Shown here piece after piece: positions 15,469 through 27,790 of a stretch of 64,000 nucleotides of DNA. Where the stretch lies: positions 17,800,009 to 17,864,008 of the forward strand of contig NC_134517.1 of the NCBI RefSeq assembly GCF_027942865.1. Direction: 5' to 3'. The DNA comes from Odontesthes bonariensis (Eukaryota; Chordata; Actinopteri; Atheriniformes; Atherinopsidae). Position 1 is the first letter of the stretch. Every line of letters starts with the position of its first letter. A program made the translations under genes and the position numbers. A model generated the notes under the pieces. That model was not told the DNA's origin, ran no database searches, and worked only from the letters and a program-made list of their open reading frames with translations.

Positions 15469-17830
15469 CTGAAGAGAAGGAGAAAACAATCTATGAACAA
15501 TGACCAGAAAAATTCAGCTTTCTTCCAAACACAATATTTTCCTACAGTCATTTTGAGGCAAGATGTATCTTACTTTGTTTTGGGGGTGAAATTTAAACTT
15601 ATTTCTGAAGTAAGGCCCATGTGAAGTGCTTGCTAAGAGCACAATGTGGATTGCTAACTACATCACAAACGTTAGCTCCACTTTTATCCTCACCTCATTA
15701 AAGCGATGGGAAATGTGAGCGTTTTATACAAATCTCAACTCTGTGAACCTTCGAGGGGCATCTCTGAGTGCGCCATGCATACAGAAACCAATATTAAACC
15801 ACCCATTGATGCTCACAACTTTTACTACGCTAAGTGTGCACAAGGCCTACTTCAGGTACCAAGCACGTCCGGAGGAGAGGCATCGTCCAACTTCTGCTAC
15901 AGGTCACGCAAACATCCCAACTTTAGCCCAAAGAGCGAAAAACTGTCAACATGGCTTCAGTGACAGCGCCACATTTTTACAGACAGCTCGGGGGCATGCG
16001 ACAGCACCGCCGCTCACATCAGATGTTGATAGCAGTGAACAATCTTTTGTTGACTGCAGCTAGCTAACTGTGACTGCTAACAGCTAGCCTTGGATCCAGC
16101 TTGCTGGCGTTAGCTCGCTAGTTAGCTTGTGCACGTTTTGAGACGCTTCACATCAAACTCATCATCATTTCTGACGCCGTGCTCCAGATTCTAGCCTCTG
16201 GAAAGGATGGCTTGACCTTTTAAAAAGGAGTGCGCATTTCGCACAGTGAGTGGACTTAATGTAGGGAATCTGTGCACTTACGAGTGCACTCTCTTGTCTC
16301 CTCGACGGCTGTTGTTGGCATTTAAGTATGGAGGAAGAGGAGGTCTAAATCCTCACTAAACAGGAAACAAACTAAGACATGTCGAGGTACTTTTACGCAT
16401 TTTTTCGTAAACTCCACGATTAAGAGTATTTATTGGCTTCCAACGTTTTACTTTGGAGTTTGTTTCCCCCTTAAGTCAGGTTTTTTTTTTGGCGCTATGC
16501 AGTAAGTGATGCCAGGTTTAGCCTGTTGGTCGATTATGGCAGCTGAGGTCTGTATTAAAAAAGGATCTTTTTAAACTGAAACCGACTAATTGACCAAGTT
16601 TCAAGATAGAAGGTTAGTATCATTATTCGAGCATATAATGTATAATGAAACTACAGCTTCGGTCTCCATTTCAACTGACATAAAATACACAGAAATCAAT
16701 AATTAATCAAGCCATAGTTTTTCATGAAACTGTCGTGTCTGGGTGCAAAGGCTTCACTCATTGACCTCTGGTTAAAGTAAGTAGTTTTTAATGCTGGTAA
16801 TGTCGTAAATAAACGAGTTAAGTTAACCAAATGAATGGGTTATGTTTTATACCGACTACAAGAGTCAGGCAGCGTTTTAAAAACACACAATAATTAGCCA
16901 CAGCGTCTATAATCCCTGTAACTAATCATTTCATTATTAACCTTTAGTTTTATAGTTGCATGCGTTTTAAAGCCTGTAGAGGACCTCGGTGTCACTTCCC
17001 CCATCAGACAAAAACAAACATAGCTAATCAATAATAGTGAGCTTGCCGTTCGGAAGTTGCACTAAATAAAACTCATTCAGTTTCAAAGTATTCGACCTGC
17101 TACAGTTGTTGTTTTTCTTTGTCTATACAAAATAAATAAAGTTATACATCTTGTAATGTCCAAGGAAAGTGTGAAATTAAAGCAAATGTTTCTGCCCCAA
17201 TTTCTTTTAAATTTCTATTTTGTTATGACGTTTCAGCCCAACAGAAGCGCACCGAAGAATACGTTCAAGTATCAAAGTCGAGCACATTCACCGCGGACCG
17301 TTAAATGAGCCCTGCTGATGACACTGTTGTAGTTTGCTTTACACGACAAGTGCAGAAACCTGCCACGCAGACAATGACAAATAAATGCTAAACTTAATCG
17401 AAGACTAGTACTATGCTAGTTAGCAACTGGTTATTTTAACTCAAAGCTAACTCACGATTACGGTTGAGAAACTGTGACCTCCTGTGCTTTGTTAGCCAAC
17501 TGGCTAGCGGAGAAGCTAACCCCCAGCTGTCATCGAGAACACTGCCAGAATTAGCTGCAAGTTAGCTTTTTATGTGCAAACTAACTATCTTCAGGTCATA
17601 TAAAATATGCGAACCGTTAAAACGTTTACATACGAGTTTGCATCAGTGGAAGCCCGGTTGCGACCCACAAGTTAGTAAATGATGCAGCTTACCGGTGCAC
17701 TTCACAAGTTAGCAAATTGTCAGCTAGCTTTTCTATGCACTCTCTGTTAGCCTTGCTACAGAAGCGCGTCTCACAATCTGATCTTGGCGGTGTCTCGCTT
17801 CAGCGGCATCTGATTGGACAGCGCGAATGA
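15469..17830 (-). promoter_or_regulatory. tfdp1 5' region: promoter and candidate non-coding first exons
   Basis: Upstream of the start-codon exon, two good minus-strand donors could end a 5' UTR exon: ACCG|GTAAGC (last exonic base 17693) and CACTC|GTAAGT (last exonic base 16282). The distal one is followed upstream by a GC-richer segment with CTTGGCGGTG and a reversed CCAAT box (ATTGG, 17813-17817), which I take as the likelier promoter. The interval is dense in GTTAGC/GCTAAC/GCTAGC words. No long open frame is supported; the plus-strand frames near 15.7-16.06 kb show no recognisable domain. Confidence 0.45.
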
Positions 17831-20800
17831 GACGAAAGCAAAGCATTAAAGTGGTTCATGCCCACAATTTGCGCCTCTTGGGATTCGTGAATACCAGCCA
17901 ACTACACGTTTATCGCCACCTACTGCACAGGAGTGCGAAGAAACTGCTCTCTGCTCTCTTTCTCTTTCTTTCTTGTTTTTCCTCTGCAAGACACAAGATG
18001 CAACCACAGGTAGGTTTTTGGTTTGAACTCAAAATGCATTGGGATTCAATTTTATATATAATGCACTTGTAGGCCGAATAGCCATTGATGTAGTGGGTGT
18101 AAAGTATGGTGGCCCCAAGGTGCAAAGCCCAACTACATTGGACAAAAAAAAAAAAAAAGCACAACAAAAAAAAACATACAGTTGTTGTTTTTCTTGTTGT
18201 CTTCTGAAATGCTGTATTTGTTTGTTTTGTTGTCTGCTGCTAACTAAGTGTTAATTCTGTGAATTGTGTTTTGCATTCAGTTGTTTCTGTTGAGTGGAAT
18301 GTCTTGGTTTCCCCGTTTTCTGAACAAATTTTCTCCGAAACGTCTTCACGTTATTGTTTTGTTGGGGAGTTTTCTAAAAATGTGATGTTCTTGGTTTTCG
18401 CTTTACTATAATTCATATCTAGAGTTTTATCTGAAACGCTTGTTTAATCAGACTGATTTTGTCGGTTTTAAATAAGTAGAGCATGTTTGTATCCACGAAA
18501 GCTGCACAGCATGCTGTTAAAGAAACAAGATCAAAGAATTTGCTAAAGTAGCTCCAAGAAAAATAGGCTAATAAGCTTATCTTTTTTTCTAAATTGCAAT
18601 GTTATTATAAGACCTTGATCCTTTTCAGTTGCATAAAATCCACAATAAAAAGCAGAGCAGACGCTCAATAGATGAAACTAGGGAAAGCTGAAAATAATTT
18701 CTTGCTGTGTACAGAGATGTTTCTCATAATGACAAAATCCTGCCATCTTCCTATATGTATGTATTCCTATATATAAATATGGTAAATTCAAGCACTTTAC
18801 GTTTAAATCTCCAGAGAAACTTTTGTGAAACCTCAACAGATTCAAAACTAACAATCTTTAAACGAGGAGAAGACAAAGTTTTGTAGATTTACGAACTTTG
18901 TTTGCGGTAAATCCTCTAATTGCAATGTAAAAAAGTGTTGTAGCACACTTCAAGAAGGGGTAAATGGCTGATAACAAACTGCAGAAAATATGTAAGGGAT
19001 GCCAGAGGAAAGTATGAAATTATATACAGATGTTAAAAAGGTGGAACTTCCGGTCCTTTAGAGGTTAGAACCCAAACACCAAATGTTTGAGAAGATTCAT
19101 TTTCTGTCATTACAATTAAAAGTGTCTAAATCCCCAGACTTAAAAGACTGTGTCTTTGAGTCAGGACTCGGTGAGCCAAAACAGCAACGTAAAGGACCCG
19201 ACAGCTGTCTGAAGAGTCGGGTTCTCTTGCATGTGTGGCAGTCCATTTTGTTTATCTGTTTCTTTTGAGTTCAGCTGTTGTTTAATGATCCATGTCTTGC
19301 CGGGACCCCGGGGAGGATGTTGTTTATGAGTTCTGCCACCAATTTTAGGTTTCATAAACTCAAAATCATCATGAGCATGAGCATTTTTACAATAAATATA
19401 GTGTACAGAAAAAAAAAAGTTTTTCCGTACACCAAAACAACAAAAAGCTAGTGTAGCGTAGCCTTGAGGATATCATTTGAACATAAAGTATATTCGTGTT
19501 GATAAAGTAGTATAAAAAATTAGATAAAGAGTAAGGATAACTACATGCATTTCAGTACAAAGCCTGAAAATGTGTTTCAGAAGTTGTATGAGTGGCACTG
19601 GAATAAATAACTGGAATGTGCTGCGTCCTGCTAGCTGGTCTAACTCTGGCCCCTTTCACTGTAAAATGACAACAACAAAAAAAAAGGAAGCTGATGTGTC
19701 GAGATACTCTATCAGCGACAGAGCTGCATGGTGTCTGGATTCATTTTCTTATAAGATAAAACTGAGCAGAGCCTTCTTTCAGCACAACTTACAGCGATAG
19801 TTCAGTGGGGTTTTTTGTAATGTAGAATTAGCTCTTCTGGGCCTTCAATGTTTAACGTGCTCCCATATTCATCATTGTTGCTTGAATTACACACTTTCTC
19901 TCAAACATACAAATTAGCTTCATAGACGAAATAGACATTAACAAAGCCTTTTTTTTACAATTTCATTATCTAAGTATGATTATGAAGAATTGATAAATAC
20001 GAGACAACCGTTCAAGCATCACCACACCATATGCATGACACAGCATTCATTTGTAAACTGTGTGTTGTTACTTTAGGAAAATATCTTCTGTAAGTACAGA
20101 AGATAAACAAATAAGGTTTCAAGACTGGATATGAATCAGAGGCCCGCATCAAAACAGGGCTTCAAGGTCAGGTAGAAGCCATTCTCCAGCTTTCATCGTG
20201 TTCTCTGAAAATTGTGCAACGACAGCACATTTTTCCGAACAAAGCGCCTCTTAAAACAGAACAAACCAGGCGACACACAAAAAAACCCGCGGTTCTGGAG
20301 CTCCCAGGACACCTGCTTTGCTTTAGTGTTCAGTTGTGCTTACGGTTACATCCATTTCTTATTGTGCAGTTTCAAGCACTTTTTGTAAGTTTGTTTGGAA
20401 AATGCCAAATAAACCATGCTGAAGAGCCGATGTTTTTTAAATTAGGAATACGGGTAATCATTGTTATTAAGGATAATTTTTTTTCAATCAGGACATTTGG
20501 GCAGGCGGGATGAGTCATAAATGGCAGTAATAAATGCTGTCGTTTATGGTGAGTGTTGTTTGCTGGTCTTAGTGTATGTGTGTGTGCATGTTGATAATCG
20601 TGTCTTTGTATGGTGGATAGAGGGTGGGGTTCCATTTAGCTTTCGACATTTGTCAATGCAGTGTTCCTGCGTGGTTTCAATAAAGTAGTAGTTATGAAAT
20701 CTTACTTTGAATTAAATGATACCCAAAGGGAAATTAGACTGATGCACGATACATTAGCATAAAGAGTAAGGACAAAGTGTCATAATAGACAGTAATTGTA

Positions 20801-21797
20801 CAAGGTTATAATGGTAGGCTGGAATGACCTCCAGGAATGGCTTCTTTTGCAGCAGAGCTGATAAAGCCTCTTCGAGACTCTCTGATATGAATCAGTGTGT
20901 TATACGCAATCAATCATCTCAGAGTAAAGTCATCAGCCTTCTTTTAGTTATTTTATTCCCCCTTTGTGACCTTCAACAAACACATATTATGTGCAATTGG
21001 AATTACATGATAAAGCTATAATTAGCTCAGATCACATTTGAAAATGTCTATTTAGATTGGACGGTTGTTGTGGATTTGTTGGTAATATTTCAATGACATC
21101 TTAAGTATACTGCAACAAAAATTGTAAACAAAAAGAGTTGAAACACTCCACGAGCCAGTGTTTATCCTTGCATAGTTTTTGTAAAGTTATGAACAAATCT
21201 ATATGCCAAATAGGTTCAACTTTTTATCAACTTTTTTCCAAGTTATTCTCCAGGTTGCCAGTTTTGTTCATGTTAACATGTGTTTTTCTTTTTATAATTA
21301 GATGGGTTTTTTTTATTCTTCCTTAATTACATTGGAAGATGAGCATTTTTAGTAAGTGATGTCCAGTGTCGATCCACCATGTTGACTTTGATTAGCTTAC
21401 ACAAAGGACACTGCATCCCCCATGTTGAATAATACACACAGTGCATCTGTAGTTGTGCACATAATTATTTTGAAAGAACACATTTGTACTGCTAAATGGG
21501 AAAAATGCATAATGCAGTTCTAATTATCATCATGATTATTATTATTATTATTGATAGTAGTGGTAGTATTTTCCCCGAAAATATTTCTAAAAAGTTTAAA
21601 AAGGTGGTGTGTGTGGGGGGGTTGAGTAACTTAAAACTGTGGCTCCTTCTATTCTACCTATACAAGGTGCTAATATTTTCAGTATTATTTGTTAAGTAAT
21701 CCAAAATTATTTCGATGAGGTTCCTTTTTTGTACTGCAGCCGCTACTACTTTGCGATTAAATATGTATTCACTGAAAGCATTCGAAAGTAATCTTAC
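17831..21797. other. Intergenic region between the tfdp1 promoter and the dcun1d2 promoter
   Basis: No confident gene was found. The DNA is AT-rich with short homopolymer runs and an (ATT)n stretch near 21537-21552. Immediately divergent from tfdp1, ATGCAACCACAG|GTAGGT at 17998-18015 is a possible donor of an upstream transcript, but nothing downstream supports it. Possible small exons on the minus strand near 20754-20881 are treated separately. Confidence 0.5.
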
Positions 21798-21849
21798 CCA
21801 GCCCTGCAAATAACACAGGTAACACCAAAGCAGATGCTGCAAAGCTCAT
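20754..21849 (-). CDS. Hypothetical small spliced ORF divergent from dcun1d2 (speculative)
   Basis: On the minus strand an ATG at 21849-21847 opens a short hydrophobic reading frame, MSFAASALVLPVLFAGL, that runs into a canonical donor G|GTAAGA (last exonic base 21798). It looks like a signal peptide or single membrane helix. A possible second exon starts at 20881 after the acceptor ATATCAG and is in the right phase. It reads ESLEEALSALLQKKPFLE and stays open to TAA at 20756-20754, for about 59 aa in total. The start lies 102 bp from the dcun1d2 ATG across a shared NRF1/ETS site. I do not recognise the product and the second exon may be chance. Confidence 0.2.
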
Positions 21850-21950
21850 CTTTCTTCGAATCCACTGGTAGCGAATCAGCTACTTCCTATGCGCATGCGC
21901 CCTTTGAGCAACAGTGGGGCTACCAAACTGGTCAAACAGCGGGTGTAAAA
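21850..21950. promoter_or_regulatory. dcun1d2 promoter, probably bidirectional (NRF1 and ETS sites)
   Basis: A perfect NRF1 palindrome core GCGCATGCGC lies at 21891-21900, preceded by T. An ETS-type ACTTCCT lies directly before it at 21882-21888. Both sit 50-70 bp upstream of the dcun1d2 start codon. NRF1 plus ETS with no TATA box is typical of housekeeping and bidirectional promoters. A short divergent reading frame starts on the other side at 21849. Confidence 0.6.
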
Positions 21951-24900
21951 ATGGTAGGTAACCAAAATAAACACAAACCCAGGCATTGGCTTTTGTGCCA
22001 TTAATGCTTTCCATCCAGACTGTCATCGTATTATTAAAGTACAAGATGTGCGACGTTTTGGCAAGCTCATAGTGATCAGTTACTTGTATTCGTTGCTATT
22101 ACAGGGAAGGTCAGTTGATATTTTGAGAGCTGCTAGCATTAGCCACACGTCCCTTTTTGGCAGTCTGGTAACTTCGGCTGTTAGCAGGTCAGCCGCTGGA
22201 CCTCAAAGATGGGCATACACAGGGTCGTTTGAGTCAAATCCCGACTTATTCGTAACCACACTGTCAGTCCGCTCCCAAGATATTATCCTCATCCTTAATG
22301 TCAGTCCTTTCTGGCTAACTCTGCTAACGTTAGCCAGTGTAAGTTATTAGCTGGTGGTATGTAGACTGTGCTAACCTGACGTTGCCTATCTGATAGCGCA
22401 ACAGTCTGACTTTTGACAGTCTGCCTCGTTAATGTCAGAAATTTGTATAGTATTTGGGAGATTCAGTCGCAGCTCTGTGAACTCAGGTTTAGTCTCCGGT
22501 TTGAGGAAATGCTACTGCTCAGTGAAGTGCTCAGATGTTGCAGCCTGCGGGAGGACACGGCATAGTGATTTTTCACTACCGATAGAGCAGTTTATCTCAG
22601 CTCAGTTTATAGAGTAAGTTGCGTTAACAGTGAAACGTCAGAAATGTTGAAAGTCTGCTGCAAAATTTTTGTCCAACACAAAGTATCAATTTTACAAATT
22701 TAAAAAAAGAAAAAGAAAAGGAAATTGGTAAATAATTTAAGCTGCTGTAACCTGGAAACTTGCAATGTTTTCTTTAAAAGGGGGGGGGGGGGGACTCGAT
22801 TAGTAGTATTCTTGCTGTTTAATTAAATACAACCTGTTTTTTTTATAATGTAAGTGGAGTGTTTGAAAACCAGATACCATCTGATACTTATTTTAAGATA
22901 TGATAACATCTTTGAATCCTTGTTGTTGTCCATTACCGCTCTTTAATGGACTCATTACAGTTTAATGATATGATATTCTGTACTCACTTGACTGGCTCCA
23001 GCTGAATGAAATGTACACGGAGTGATTAATTGTGCTTGTATTTATATATCTAAAAACATCTCATTCATGTACGTATTCCAACCCCACCCCCTTATTTTTC
23101 TTCTTTTTCACCTCCCCTTTTAATAGTTATTGTTAGTAATGAGTATTTTAGCCACAGCGTTTGTGTGACGCTCCAGACTTTTTTGCACCTCCAGGTCCTT
23201 GCGATGGCATCCCATTTCTCTACTCATGTTACATCTATGACTGTAGTTATCTGAGGGGCCCTCTGGGGTACAGCATGTGCTTTCAGTGTCCACAGCATCC
23301 CCCTTTAGAAAGCCTGTGTTGCTCTGGACAGGATATTATTGCCACCATTGCGTCTTGGCTGATCTTTTATAATGTTTTTTGTTGTCGTTGTTGCTGGTGT
23401 GACTGACTAACCTTCTGAAAAAATGTCTTTCTGAGTGTCTCCCACTCTCTTTTTTCCTCCTCACTCTTGCCTTAATGCCTGTAGATGTTTATGTTTCGCT
23501 GTGTGTCGTTGTCGGTGTATCGGTCTGCGTTTGCATGTTGTTGTCTGTGTTCCCTGGTCTGATAGCACCAGTGTCTGACAGCCCCTGTCCTGTATTTCTA
23601 CAGCATAAGCTGAAGTCTTCACAGAGGGACAAGGTACGGCAGTTCATGTCCTTCACACAGGCTGGGGAGAAGACAGCTGTGTACTGCCTCACACAGAATG
23701 ACTGGAAACTAGAAGTTGCGACAGACAACTACTTTCAGAACCCAGAACATTACTGTAAGGAATCCATGAAAACCTCAGTGGACCGGAAAAGGCTGGAGCA
23801 GCTCTACAATCGCTACAAAGGCAAGCAAAATGGGTTACAGGGTTACAAGGTGTCATATGTTTGCAGACCATTAGAGTGTAACTGTATTATTTTTTTGATT
23901 TTCTCAATAGATCCTCAGGATGAGAATAAGATTGGTATTGATGGGATCCAGCAGTTCTGTGATGACCTCTCACTGGATCCAGCCAGCATCACTGTGCTGG
24001 TCGTTGCGTGGAAGTTTCGCGCCGCCACTCAGTGCGAGTTCACCAAGAAGGAGTTTCTAGATGGAATGACGGAGCTGGGGTGAGTGTTGACATCAGCAGC
24101 GTGCGATATGCCTAAAGTATCTTAACATGGTGGTTCTCATGGTGTAGCTCTGGGGAGGGAAGGGTGCCTAAATATAGATCCACCCGCAGCCTGAGTATTC
24201 TGTGTCTCTGTGCTGTGACTCAATGTCAGAGTTGCGGTGTTTTTGATTTTAGAGGTTCCAGCGTCCGTGTCACTTTCAGGCAGTTTCATCCCGACGGTGC
24301 TGTTACAGTTGTGTCCACGTGTGGTTATTTTGATGTCACCTGCTTAAATTGTCTGTATTTGTTGTGTGTTTAGGTGCGACAGCCCGGAAAAGTTAAAGGC
24401 CCTTTTGCCAAGATTAGAGCAGGAGCTAAAAGATAGCGGCAAGTTCAAGGACTTCTACCAGTTCACTTTTAACTTCGCCAAAAATCCTGGACAGAAGGGT
24501 CTCGGTAAGTGGAGTTAAAATCAAGAACAACGATTTCCCGGCTGATGTTGTTTGTACCATGGACGGATGAACTGAGGTGTCCCTTCTTTGTGTTTGTGTT
24601 CAGATTTGGAGATGGCTGTAGCCTACTGGAACCTCGTTCTGTCAGGAAGATTTAAGTTCCTTGATCTTTGGAATAGATTCCTTTTGGTGAGTCGAAGTAG
24701 TGAAATTCTCCACGTGCCAGTCGAGCAGACAGGCAGCAACACTGATCCCAAATTTTAAAATCAGTCTGCTAATGCGTTTGATAAACAGTTTTTATGGTCA
24801 GGGAAGTCTCCGGCCTACTCTGGCAGTTACAGCAGGTTCAGGGTGTGACGACGATCAACAACAGCAGGTCCTAAAGAGATTTGTATAAATGCCGGTTATT

Positions 24901-26497
24901 GGAACGATTACTGGCGAGAATTCCTTCACCAAACGAAGAACCATAGTGATGGCTTTTTTTTTCTATTGAAAAGGTGTTTTCTCCTCTCCCACCTGGAGTT
25001 TTATCTACCAGCTGTTTATTTTTTTCATCTCTGGTTTAAATGCTGCTGTGGCATCTTACTTTAACTTTCTGTGCATTGTTTATTTGTGTCCAAGAAATCA
25101 GAAAGAACCTGTGTAGTTTTGGCAAACTTAAACTTTAGAAAAAAAAATAATGAATGCGAAAAAGAGGCCGTTTACTTCACCAATCAATGGAAGTAAAAGA
25201 TAATCTTGTAATCCTTCCTCGACCAAAGCGGTTCCAACACTGGTTCAGGGCTGCTGCCGGAACTAGACAGAATAAGACCGTTTATCTTCACGAAACCAAC
25301 AACCGATCATAGAGTTTGTCTTCTTTTCCTAGCAAACTTATGTCTTCTGATCGCCAGGCTGGGTCAGCAGTGCTGACTTTGGTTTCCAGCCGCTAACCAA
25401 TCATTATGAGAGTCTGTGCGGAACGCTGTGCGGTGTTTACAGACACGACGTACGACATTAACGTTCCCCATGTTGTTCCACTGCTGCTTCGACTTCACGT
25501 CCACGTGGCCGCGTAGTTTTTTTTTTTCTTCTTGTTCTTTTGAATTCATGGGAGGAAGCAGGACAGTGACTCTGGTTTTTTAAACATGGCAGTCACAGCA
25601 TTTTAGCTGGTTTGGTTGACCTCTATAACCGCACCCCCCTGTCCCGAACTTAAGCTGTTCTTTGCTCTGGAGCAGCAATGAGTTGGTGCTGCTGTAGCAC
25701 CAGTGTTTTCAGAGCTTTGGCCTTAAAACAGAAGGAGAGTGTTCTCTAAGTTAGCTTCTGACTCCAAACCAGCACTGGAACTGATTTGGTTGGAAAAACC
25801 TAAAGCTATCCCTACTATGTAAACTAAAAGATCTGAGATCTTACCCGAGTGCACTGAGAAAGGGAAGACTAAGACGTGTGGCTGAATTGGGTGAAAAATA
25901 TTTGTTCCCAGTAACATTAATGCAGTGAGTTTTAGTTAATCAGTCGTTCTGTACTTGTTTCTCAGCTGCTAGCATGTAGCTTTCAGTTTTAACAAGGGTT
26001 AACAGGGATCAGCAGGTAAGGTTTGCTGCTCTTTTTAACATAAATAAGCGGAATTGAGGAGTTATACTGAAATGTATGGTTACTTGCTCCAACTAAGCTG
26101 AAATCCTGCAGAACGCAAACACAGTGATGGACTCTGCGGAGATACAGGAGCACATCTCGAATATAAAGAGCATTAAAAACAATCTGCGAACCCCTTTCTC
26201 CTACTTGCATGTTCACCAGGACTTTTCCTTTACAGGAACACCATAAACGATCCATCCCCAAGGACACGTGGAACTTATTATTGGACTTCGGTAACATGAT
26301 TGCAGATGACATGTCAAACTACGACGAGGAAGGTGAGTCTGTAAAAACTAAATGAATGCAGCATTCTGTCAGATTTCTCTCTCGTCCACCACTGTGGCAT
26401 TTTGTTTTCTTCCTCAGGTGCGTGGCCGGTCCTTATAGATGATTTTGTGGAGTTTGCTCGACCAATTGTTACAGGATCAAAACGTAAAACTCTCTAA
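21951..26497 (+). CDS. dcun1d2: DCN1-like protein 2 (cullin neddylation co-E3), complete, 7 coding exons
   Basis: Coding exons are 21951-21953 (Met only), 23604-23820, 23911-24079, 24374-24504, 24604-24686, 26236-26332 and 26418-26497. They give 259 aa, the same length as human DCUN1D2. The protein acts with UBE2M/UBE2F and RBX1 to attach NEDD8 to cullins. Residues about 8-45 form the UBA-like domain ([15 protein letters not shown] onward). The PONY/DCUN1 domain covers about 60-250, with [16 protein letters not shown] and the cullin-binding tail segments DDMSNYDEE and [14 protein letters not shown]. The [12 protein letters not shown] and [12 protein letters not shown] wording favours DCUN1D2 over DCUN1D1. 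The intron after exon 2 has a GC donor (AAAG|GCAAGC). It is 90 nt, in frame and stop-free. The other introns are GT-AG. Confidence 0.95.
21954..23603 (+). other. dcun1d2 intron 1
   Basis: A 1.65-kb intron follows the initiator codon. It holds a cluster of GTTAGC/GCTAAC words (22126-22380) and a run of about 14 G at 22781-22794. Open frames at 22048-22350 and 23161-23406 show no recognisable domain and are taken as chance. Confidence 0.6.
24687..26235 (+). other. dcun1d2 intron 5
   Basis: This is a 1.55-kb intron between the WNRFLL and [10 protein letters not shown] exons. I see no further exon, RNA gene or recognisable repeat in it. Confidence 0.6.
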
Positions 26498-27790
26498 ATC
26501 CAACTAAATCCAAATCTGGAACACCAGAACGTTGTTTCTTTTACAGCGACATCATAGTTTTTTTTAAGACTTGTACAGAAAAAAGGAAATAAAAAAAAAA
26601 GAAAGGAGGAAAATTGTCGACTTCAGAGAGAAAAACCCGAAGCACTTGAAGCCGCCAGGAAACCGCCTTTCAGGAAGTCAAAACTACGAGAACAACTGGC
26701 CACATTTTTCTGTCCTCTTGAGACTGAGGCATCATATGGACATTGCCAGATTCTCCGTGTCCTGGACGCTCCTCTCCTCTGCTCCAGGAGGAGCACTGCA
26801 GCCCCACCCCTCGCTGGCTGCGTGCACCCTAAATGGACAGGAGAGGAAAAAAGCTGTGTGTTTTAAGATTCTTTCTAGTCCGATTTGTTTTTGTTTCTAT
26901 GAAGCTCTGAATGACTGTGCGAACATCCCATGTCTTACTCTAACGTTGGGACAGAGTGCTCACGACACCAGCACCAACAGAACTGTTGCAGTTTTTACTG
27001 TACATACTGTATCTATTGGGACAGTTTACAAAGAGAGCTATATGAAGAATAATATAAATATGTTCAATTTATAAATGCAAAAGATGATTGTTTTATGTAC
27101 AGCAAATGCTAAGAGCTCTAACAGGTTGCCTCAGTATTGTGGACGATGCGCTGTTGGTTTATTTGTTTGTTGGATGTCGAGTCATAGAATTGTGAGCTTC
27201 TCATTGAAAGCATGTTTAAAGTCATTTCACATCACCTCAGGCTGCTTTTCACGAGACATTTTCACCGAAGCGAAGGCAACGCTTTAATTTAGATAACCGG
27301 AGCGAGTTTGTCGTATTCCTTTGTCCGAGTGACCTCAGTTGAAAGTTTATCAAAGTGTAACCTAGTCGGGTCCTTTAAGAAAAAGAAAAAAATTCTGTTA
27401 GGAAAAGTTTTTCTTCTTTTTTTTTTTTATCAGTTTAACCCCAACAAGGACTCCTCCCCCCCCCTCCACGCTAAAGTGACGATTCAGCAGCATTTAAGAC
27501 AACTTTACGAAAAGACTGACCTTTTAGGATTGCATGGCACATATCTATATGTTACGGCGGCGAGAAGCCCTCAGTTCGGACGTCGGGACACTAAAGAGGG
27601 CAACAACAGGACGATAAAGTAAGCCTTAAGAGTAAATACCTGTCCGTTTCATATTTATGTTCCCGTTCCAGCCTATCTGTTCAGTGTTACTAAAGATAGT
27701 GAACATCAGAACATATTGTTGATACATCATGTAAGTAGCATAAGTATATTGTTCATTTAAGAAAGATGAATAAAGCATGAGTTTTTCCAT
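26498..27790 (+). other. dcun1d2 3' UTR
   Basis: This stretch follows the TAA at 26495-26497. AATAAA at 27769-27774 is a good poly(A) signal, giving a 3' UTR of about 1.3 kb. The 167-residue open frame at 26571-27074 lies inside it, starts in a lysine-rich run and matches no family known to me, so I treat it as non-coding. Confidence 0.6.

Noticed and set aside
22781-22794. Run of about 14 G as a possible G-quadruplex
   Set aside because: A single homopolymer run in an intron is common and prone to sequencing error; no further G-tracts support a defined structure.
23475-24083. A 202-residue continuous frame on the plus strand
   Set aside because: It reads through the dcun1d2 GC-AG intron and into upstream intron. 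The real exons are 23604-23820 and 23911-24079; the first 43 residues are intronic.
26571-27074. A 167-residue plus-strand frame
   Set aside because: It lies just after the dcun1d2 stop, before its poly(A) signal, begins in a lysine-rich low-complexity run and has no recognisable domain.
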